A stretch of DNA of 28,924 nucleotides from IMG/VR virus record IMGVR_UViG_3300013103_000813, positions 1 to 28,924 of that record. One strand, written 5' to 3'. The stretch is from a virus. A program made the translations under genes and the position numbers. The notes beneath the pieces were generated by a model. That model searched no databases. It saw only the letters and a program-made list of their open reading frames with translations, and had not been told where the DNA came from. Below, one piece after another: positions 23,333 through 28,924 of the stretch. How positions within the stretch are numbered: position 1 is the stretch's first letter; every line of letters starts with the position of its first letter.

Positions 23333-25813
23333 TTATCTCACCTTAACTGTAATATCTTCTTCTCTAAAGAAAATGTACTCTGGTCCATATCTTAGTAATT
23401 GATCTTCAGTTAAATCCGTTAAGTCGAAATTAAAGAAAATACTTGTTTCAGGTTTTCTCAACCTACAATGACTGATACCATCAATACCTTGTATTACATC
23501 AATTATTTCAGATCTATAAATTGTAGCGTTTGTTCCAAACCTATCTCTAAATGCTTCAAGAAGAGTTTGTCTAACAGTATCAAGAAATGATGTTAAAGTT
23601 TGACTAAAAGTTGTTTCTCTAAATACCTCAACTTCAATTTGTAATGGCATTGTATAATTTGGTAATGGAATCCAACCTCTTTCAGAATAAATATAATTAA
23701 TTCCTTTGTTAGTAATATAAGCAATTGAGTCAGCAACAGGATCATCATAAATAAAAGTCACATTTGTCGAATCTATACATTTTATAATATTGTCTTGATA
23801 TGAGTCATCACCACAACAAGGTGCATAAATAAATCTGTCATTCAAATTACAACTTGTTGGAAGAGTTTCTACAATATCAATAATCGGTGCAATTGTAGGC
23901 TCATTTAAATTCATATTAGATAGGATACCATCTGTATTTGTAAATTTAATATTTGTAAAATCTGTTAGCATTTTATGCTCAGTCAAATCCATTGAAGAAA
24001 TAAGAGCTTGTAAAACTTCTAATTCAAAATCTTTCTTATTTATACCATCATAATATTCTTTTTCAACTACTGGAACATCAAATACTATAATAGAAGTAGT
24101 GTCGTCTTGAATATTTGATCTCATATAATTGGTTAAGTCTGATCTAAAAATCACTTTGTTTGAATACTTGCAAATATTAGTTCCGCCTGGTTCCTTTAGA
24201 ATAAACTCATAAGTTTGCTCACCAATAGGAATATCTGTATATGGATCAAAAGTATAAATAAAGTATCCACCTGTTGAATCATTTGTCATTGTAAATGAAG
24301 AACCACTTGCTTGATTTTGCATTGTACACTTAGCTGATGAAGCATCTGGTTCAATGGACTTATAATGTAACTTAAATATTCCTTGATCTCCAACATGAGA
24401 TATTTCAAGAAGATCTGCATAAATATCATAAGTAGATGTATAACTCGTTTCAAGAGCTGGAAGAAGCTCTAATTCTAACACGACATATTCATAATACCCA
24501 ACTGTATTGTTAAGATCAACAGTAATATCGAATAATGTATAATACCAATTATCTCCGATTTGAATTAACGAATTTCTATCAATTCTAGACTGACTTGGTG
24601 GAATTTCGAACACAGCATTTCTTGTTGGAACTAAATTACCAACTTCTGTTGAACAAGTTCCAAACAGAATTCCGCTGAATAATTCAATCTCATTTACTTG
24701 AAGATCTGATCTCTTTAATACTGGTAAAGAATTTTGGGCGATTGGACTAGTTGGTACAATTACATTAATATTCTTATAATCACTTTCAGTAACAAGTCTA
24801 TTTAATGCGGTTAGAGCAGCTATTGAGTTACTTCTTACTTCTTCTAAAGATTCTTCATCTGCACCACCAAAAGCTGGAGAACTATTATTTACGTTATAAG
24901 ATACAACTTGATTTATACCTGCTAAAGTTTGGACATAAATTCGGTCGCCATCCCTAATAGATCCTGCAATAACATTTCCATCAGCTCCATCGGTAACTTG
25001 AGCTGTTACAAGAACAGTAGAACCAGGCGCTGGTTGAAAACCAATTAACCCATTTCCAAAAGTTAATCTACGACCAGTATCTGTTCTTCTTGAAACATAT
25101 CCTTTATCAGTTGCACTCATCAAAAATAAACTTTGAAATTCAGTCCATGTTGTATAAGCAGCTCCTCCCGGATCTTTAATTTGAACTACTAAACCAGCAA
25201 CATCTCCATTAATTGGTATATCTAAAGTAACGAACTGGTACTCTTGAGTATCACTATCAATCTGAAACTCTTGAACAACTTCTTTAATTTGTCTTAGCGG
25301 TAACACAAAACTAAAACTATCAGTTGTATAATCAACAGGAAGATTATATCTTTTGTTGTCTTCTATAACTTGAATTGTAACAACTGCATTATTAACAACT
25401 CGTATTGAAGTAGAATAATAAGTTTTAAATTCAATTTCACCACCTGCTTTAAAAACAAAATCTTCTGGAATTGTAAAAATCGTGTCAGCATCGTCAAAAC
25501 CAAATGGTATAGTTATTATAACATTTACTTCTGCAGCAGTAGCTTCTTGTGTATTATAACCAAGGAAGGCAGATAAATTTAGGATTGATTCTGGGAGTTG
25601 TGCTTTTGTTAGAAAAAATTCTCTATATGTTGAAAGTTGATAGAATAACAAGTTACCAGTTAAAGTAGATATAGTATCAATCATAAAAGAAAGAAATGAA
25701 GATTTCGTTAAATCGACATTCTCTAATTCTAAGTACTCTTTAACTAGTGTACTTATTTGTTCTCTAATACTATCTCTCGAAAGATAGATTTGACTTGATA
25801 ATAAATCAGTCAT
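23333..25813 (-). CDS. Baseplate wedge protein, gp6/J-like
   Basis: An 826-residue protein. The baseplate_J hallmarks are clear: GRRLTFGNGLIGFQPAPGS (248-265), FGGADEESLEEVRSNS (315-330) and RLVTESDYKNI (339-349). The C-terminus has IDVIQGIDGISHCRLRKP, matching the end domain of J/gp6. T4 gp6 is about 660 residues; here an insertion of roughly 200-250 strand-rich residues (about 380-620) lies between the J core and the C-terminal part. It builds the ring of wedge arms that triggers sheath contraction, with gp25 encoded in the same operon. A TTAGGAG site precedes ATG 25813. Confidence 0.9.
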   Translation of the reverse strand: MTDLLSSQIYLSRDSIREQISTLVKEYLELENVDLTKSSFLSFMIDTISTLTGNLLFYQLSTYREFFLTKAQLPESILNLSAFLGYNTQEATAAEVNVIITIPFGFDDADTIFTIPEDFVFKAGGEIEFKTYYSTSIRVVNNAVVTIQVIEDNKRYNLPVDYTTDSFSFVLPLRQIKEVVQEFQIDSDTQEYQFVTLDIPINGDVAGLVVQIKDPGGAAYTTWTEFQSLFLMSATDKGYVSRRTDTGRRLTFGNGLIGFQPAPGSTVLVTAQVTDGADGNVIAGSIRDGDRIYVQTLAGINQVVSYNVNNSSPAFGGADEESLEEVRSNSIAALTALNRLVTESDYKNINVIVPTSPIAQNSLPVLKRSDLQVNEIELFSGILFGTCSTEVGNLVPTRNAVFEIPPSQSRIDRNSLIQIGDNWYYTLFDITVDLNNTVGYYEYVVLELELLPALETSYTSTYDIYADLLEISHVGDQGIFKLHYKSIEPDASSAKCTMQNQASGSSFTMTNDSTGGYFIYTFDPYTDIPIGEQTYEFILKEPGGTNICKYSNKVIFRSDLTNYMRSNIQDDTTSIIVFDVPVVEKEYYDGINKKDFELEVLQALISSMDLTEHKMLTDFTNIKFTNTDGILSNMNLNEPTIAPIIDIVETLPTSCNLNDRFIYAPCCGDDSYQDNIIKCIDSTNVTFIYDDPVADSIAYITNKGINYIYSERGWIPLPNYTMPLQIEVEVFRETTFSQTLTSFLDTVRQTLLEAFRDRFGTNATIYRSEIIDVIQGIDGISHCRLRKPETSIFFNFDLTDLTEDQLLRYGPEYIFFREEDITVKVR

Positions 25814-25823
25814 TATTTATCTC

Positions 25824-26495
25824 CTAACAAGTTACAGGATCTCTTGGTGAATAATAGAATCCAACTCGATCATCAAATAGACCATTTAGTATAGGTTTAA
25901 GAATTGATTCTTTATATAATAACCTGCTTATGAATTGTGCATCCTCTAATGTATGAATAGTCTTATCATACTCAACAAATGAATAAACATTTACTGTTTG
26001 ATTTTCTACTGACTGTAATGTCTCACTTTGAAATACTTGACATTTAACTTTCCAAAATCTTTTATCTGTATTTGGATGGATCTCCACTCCAGATACAATA
26101 TATAATGGATATGTGTCATTAGTAGGTCTTAGAAATTCTTGTTCTAACTTTATAATGTCATTCGGGTAAGGTTTAAAATTATATGTACTTGGAAAAACAA
26201 ATGTGGTTTCACTTTCTTTATTATAACCAGTTTCTTGACCATCAAATTGAGTTGTAATATCTTCAATAAAATAAATTGGAAGAAGTAAAATTTTATTTCG
26301 TTTTACTCCACTTAAATTTCCAACTTGTTCGTACGCACCTCCCATAATATCTTCATCTTCCCAAATTGTCTGATCAACATTTAGATTATAATATGTAACT
26401 AAAAACGCTACAGCATGTTTACTATAATATTGATATACTAAATTTTGGTACTCGTGGACATAACTATAAATACGTTCATAATTTTGTATAGTCAT
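25824..26495 (-). CDS. Probable virion/baseplate protein of unknown family
   Basis: A 223-residue strand-rich protein between the gp6-like gene and the duplicated cysteine protein. Features are a helical N-terminus (YVHEYQNLVYQYYSKHAVAF), ILLLPIYFIEDITT, PSTYNFKPYPNDIIKL, and YIVSGVEIHPNTDKRFWKVKCQVF. The last resembles the domain style of neck or tail-completion proteins that measure and attach to DNA-filled heads, but no diagnostic motif supports a name. Its operon place makes a structural role likely. Confidence 0.6.
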   Translation of the reverse strand: MTIQNYERIYSYVHEYQNLVYQYYSKHAVAFLVTYYNLNVDQTIWEDEDIMGGAYEQVGNLSGVKRNKILLLPIYFIEDITTQFDGQETGYNKESETTFVFPSTYNFKPYPNDIIKLEQEFLRPTNDTYPLYIVSGVEIHPNTDKRFWKVKCQVFQSETLQSVENQTVNVYSFVEYDKTIHTLEDAQFISRLLYKESILKPILNGLFDDRVGFYYSPRDPVTC

Positions 26496-26507
26496 TAATT
26501 ACCCTCA

Positions 26508-27653
26508 TTACTTTTTTATACTCAATCTTCTTGCTTTTTGAATAGCTGCTCTTAGTGATGACTCAAATTTTATTTTTCTTTCTACCTCTCTCTGTTTCCA
26601 ATCTCTAAGCAAAGAAAATGTTTTCTTTCTACATTTTTCTGGCTTCTTTGCTTTATGACAATCTTTAAGATTCTTTTCTAAAATCTCTACAGCATATTTA
26701 GCTGATAGATAAGAGCATTTATTATAACAAACTTCTTTTGGATATCTCTTTTGGGACAAACATTTAGTCATACAAGAAGCACTATATTTTTTTATCAAAT
26801 AATTTACTAAATCGTTGAAAAATGGAATAGGAATTATCCAGAGACCTAAGTATAAAGCCCTTCTAGCTATTCTTTCTTTCTCCGGATTTATTTTTGGAAC
26901 ATTAACTTTATATTCCTCTTCTTTTAATAGTGAGTGGTATAAATATATATGATCTCTAAATGGTAGTTTTTCTCTTAGAGTTTGATTCTCAGAAATAATT
27001 TTTAGAAAATCCTTCTTTGGAATTTGGTAATGAGCTCTCATCGCTTTAGCTCTTTGGACTGCTGCCTTAGCTGCTTCCTTTCTCTTTTGAGCTGCTACTT
27101 CTGTTTTTTCTTGATTCAATCTTACAAGAAGATCTTGAAGTCTTTTTGCCCATTTAATATATTCTTTTCTTAAAGATTTTTCGCACTTATCTGCCCGTTC
27201 AAATTGACTACATTTATTAACTTCAGATCTTAAGTCAGCAGTGATTCTTTTAGCAACTCTAATTTTACATTCTAATTTGCAAATTCTCTTTTCAATTGAA
27301 AATGGAAACTTTTTAATACATTCTCTATTACAAGTATCAGTTGCTTTTCTGAATACATATAAGATGAACATCGCAATCGGTGGACCTTTTAAAAGACCAA
27401 TCCATTTCATTCCAGCAATTGCAGCAAAACTATATTTTAGAAATTTTCCAAACTTCTTTTCAAAATCTCTAATACTTTCAGTTATAGTTAAAGCTATTAC
27501 TTCTTCATATGTTAACTCCATTACCATATTACATAATTGGAGATGTTCTTTAAACGTAAGTTTATCCTTTAAGATTTGACTATCTATAGCAATATCTAGT
27601 AAATATTCCTTTCCGGCTTCTGTTAATAATTTTTTATCTTGCTTTGTAATCAT
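26508..27653 (-). CDS. Tandemly duplicated twin-CX3C membrane-associated protein
   Basis: A 381-residue, lysine-rich protein made of two related halves. LKDKLTFKEHLQL (28-40) corresponds to LREKLPFRDHIYL (226-238). Each half then has a hydrophobic segment (about 73-101 and 267-287) and a six-cysteine block: C108, C112, C125, C129, C148, C157 in the first and C294, C298, C309, C313, C332, C341 in the second. The spacings are CX3C-X12-CX3C-X18-C-X8-C and CX3C-X10-CX3C-X18-C-X8-C. A charged coiled-coil linker (KRKEAAKAAVQRAKAMRA) joins them. The block suggests a disulfide-bonded or metal-bound helical hairpin. It lies between gp25 and the gp6 group, so a tail-tip or membrane-contact role is plausible. 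The family is not recognised. Confidence 0.7.
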   Translation of the reverse strand: MITKQDKKLLTEAGKEYLLDIAIDSQILKDKLTFKEHLQLCNMVMELTYEEVIALTITESIRDFEKKFGKFLKYSFAAIAGMKWIGLLKGPPIAMFILYVFRKATDTCNRECIKKFPFSIEKRICKLECKIRVAKRITADLRSEVNKCSQFERADKCEKSLRKEYIKWAKRLQDLLVRLNQEKTEVAAQKRKEAAKAAVQRAKAMRAHYQIPKKDFLKIISENQTLREKLPFRDHIYLYHSLLKEEEYKVNVPKINPEKERIARRALYLGLWIIPIPFFNDLVNYLIKKYSASCMTKCLSQKRYPKEVCYNKCSYLSAKYAVEILEKNLKDCHKAKKPEKCRKKTFSLLRDWKQREVERKIKFESSLRAAIQKARRLSIKK

Positions 27654-27656
27654 TTT

Positions 27657-28097
27657 TTACGTCTCCGTAACTTCTAAAAACTTAAAATACATATCTTCAT
27701 CTAAGATTATTTCTAATTGACCAGTCTCGTTTTCATATTTTACATCTATTGCAAGACTATAACCTTTACGATTTGGAAGAAGCGTAACTTCTATATTCTC
27801 AATTGTTGCTCGGTCATCATATGTTAGCAACGTATCAACCACTTCTTCTTTAATTCTCTCTAAAGTTGTATCATCAGCTGGTTCAAAAACTAATTTATAA
27901 ATATCACTTCCATACTCAGGGTCAAATTGATAACTCCTCTTTGGGGTAATTAAAATATTGTTCCACGATGACAATATTACTTGCAAATCTTCTATTCTTT
28001 TGAAATCTCCACTACTCGCTATATTCGCCTGATAGTCTGCAATCTTAGAATCTGAACCTGCTACAGCTTGGTCAAATCTACTTAAAAGATTAGTCAT
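27657..28097 (-). CDS. Baseplate wedge protein gp25/W family
   Basis: A 146-residue protein of typical length. Family blocks are ILITPKRSYQFDPEYGS (48-64, the T..GER...PeyGs motif), LVFEPAD (69-75), and TYDDRATIENIEVTLL (92-107). This wedge protein joins gp6 and gp53 in the T4 baseplate and initiates the sheath. It begins immediately after the stop of the small upstream gene, with no spacer, so the two are coupled. Confidence 0.93.
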   Translation of the reverse strand: MTNLLSRFDQAVAGSDSKIADYQANIASSGDFKRIEDLQVILSSWNNILITPKRSYQFDPEYGSDIYKLVFEPADDTTLERIKEEVVDTLLTYDDRATIENIEVTLLPNRKGYSLAIDVKYENETGQLEIILDEDMYFKFLEVTET

Positions 28098-28289
28098 TTA
28101 TTTATTTATTTCCTCTTGGATTTTTTGATTTGTCTCCTCTTGTAACTTAACCTTCCAAGACATATAATCCTGAAATCGTTTAAAAGGCATATTACAAACT
28201 TCAATATATGATTGATTGCTCATTTCCATACATGCATATATGGTTTCGTTTATTTCATTTTTATACTTGATTATATCTTCAGGCTTCAT
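28098..28289 (-). CDS. Small tail assembly protein, chaperone-like
   Basis: The ATG at 28289 overlaps the previous gene's end (stop TGA 28281-28279) by 11 bases and gives 63 residues; a longer start at 28346 would lie deep in the previous gene and add an unlikely hydrophobic leader. The segment CNMPFKRFQDYMSWKVKLQEE resembles the lPf..F..yl.WK..lEee ending of tail assembly chaperones and small hub-assembly proteins that follow the T4-baseplate-family gene in many large phages. It is mostly helical and charged. The name rests on position and this one motif. Confidence 0.5.
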   Translation of the reverse strand: MKPEDIIKYKNEINETIYACMEMSNQSYIEVCNMPFKRFQDYMSWKVKLQEETNQKIQEEINK

Positions 28290-28924
28290 ACAATGCACGA
28301 AAAAAGCTTCCCACCAAATCAATATCAAAATTATCTTCATTGCCACAAGATGAACAGTAACTTTTCATCTTTAGTTCCATACCATACTTACCAAAATTTT
28401 CTTCATATGCTTTAAATATAGCTCGTTTATCTTTAGCAGGTAAAGATAAATAAGCATCAACAATATCAATTCTATCTGAATAAACCTGAGGTTCAGTACG
28501 TTCTTCAATATCTTGCTCAAATCTATCGAGAATTAAAGTTTCAGTAATAAGCTCTAATGAAGCGCCTGGACGATTACTTAAATTTTTCACAGCTAATATC
28601 TCATCAATCAAAACAGGTTGTTTAACTACTGCCGTTACCCCTCGAGTTATTGGTAATTCAACTCGTATTTTGTTTGAAAGAATATCATCTTTTGGATAAG
28701 CTTTAAAATTAAAAGTGCTAGACGCTTGAACAGTAACTTGATACTTAGTGCTACATGCTGAGCATACGACTTCATAATTTCTAATTTCTTCATACGTTAT
28801 ATGATACAAACCATATAATAATGCATCCCTATCTTTTAAAGTAATATTCTTTAGGAATGAATCTAGAGTTGTAATCCCTTCTGGTTTTTTAATTAAGGTC
28901 TGAAATAAACAAGTATTTAAATGT
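28279..28924 (-). CDS. T4-type baseplate protein with zinc ribbon (start outside window)
   Basis: The frame is open to the right edge, so the N-terminus is missing; a TTG at 28809 is internal. Visible residues run from HLNTCLFQTLIKKPEG through ITLKDRDALLYGLYHITYEE, then CSAC in the first half and CSSCG near the C-terminus, which together form one zinc ribbon. The LKDRD...LYHITYEE...C..C order is that of the T4 bacteriophage base plate protein family (gp26/gp51-like hub assembly proteins). The middle reads FKAYPKDDILSNKIRVELPITRG. It is the first visible gene of the minus-strand baseplate operon. At least 215 residues are present, close to full length for this family. Confidence 0.75.
   Translation of the reverse strand, partial: HLNTCLFQTLIKKPEGITTLDSFLKNITLKDRDALLYGLYHITYEEIRNYEVVCSACSTKYQVTVQASSTFNFKAYPKDDILSNKIRVELPITRGVTAVVKQPVLIDEILAVKNLSNRPGASLELITETLILDRFEQDIEERTEPQVYSDRIDIVDAYLSLPAKDKRAIFKAYEENFGKYGMELKMKSYCSSCGNEDNFDIDLVGSFFRALYEA

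Noticed and set aside
28289-28346. Longer start giving an 82-residue protein with a hydrophobic leader
   Set aside because: It would lie 68 bases inside the preceding gene, and the ATG at 28289 fits the coupled-start style of this operon.

Overview
The window is a strongly A+T-rich stretch of a large tailed bacteriophage with a contractile (T4-like, myovirus-type) tail. Evidence is a large terminase, a tape measure protein, gp6/J-like and gp25/W-like baseplate wedge proteins, a T4-type baseplate/hub protein and a probable tail tube cap. It also carries its own multisubunit RNA polymerase: near-complete beta-prime and beta chains, each in one reading frame. Genes are packed with TAATG/ATGA overlaps and good Shine-Dalgarno sites. 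TAA, TAG and TGA all end genes, so the standard bacterial code applies. The host cannot be named from this sequence; a low-GC bacterium is likely.

Positions 1-7818 (+): the tail of an E1/ThiF-like adenylating enzyme running in from the left edge, a small protein with an E2-like HPN...G..C signature, two small helical proteins, RNA polymerase beta-prime, a conserved small gene broken by an in-frame TGA, RNA polymerase beta, and two small proteins (one a zinc ribbon). The E1/E2 pair next to a viral RNA polymerase is the least expected part and may be a phage ubiquitin-like conjugation cassette. Positions 7838-12425 (+): FolE2 (GTP cyclohydrolase IB), a metal-binding TIM barrel, several unknowns, a miniature protein with family B polymerase palm-like motifs, and a methyltransferase-like protein.

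Positions 12426-15199: a structured leader, a single-gene unit (12671-13606) closed by a strong terminator, a hub-like tail gene, and a 216-base gap. On the minus strand this gap holds a probable 22-residue hydrophobic microprotein with promoter, ideal ribosome site and terminator. Positions 15200-22215 (+): terminase large subunit, HExxH putative metallopeptidase, tape measure, tube-cap-like protein.

Positions 22217-28924 (-): a convergent baseplate operon read right to left: T4-baseplate-family protein (cut by the right edge), small chaperone-like protein, gp25, a duplicated twin-CX3C protein, an unknown, gp6/J, and an unknown. The two operons meet with one base between their stop codons. 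A reasonable reading is that the viral RNA polymerase drives part of the transcription programme, FolE2 feeds pterin or 7-deazaguanine synthesis, and the right half builds the tail and packages DNA. No tRNA, CRISPR array, insertion sequence or integrase was seen.
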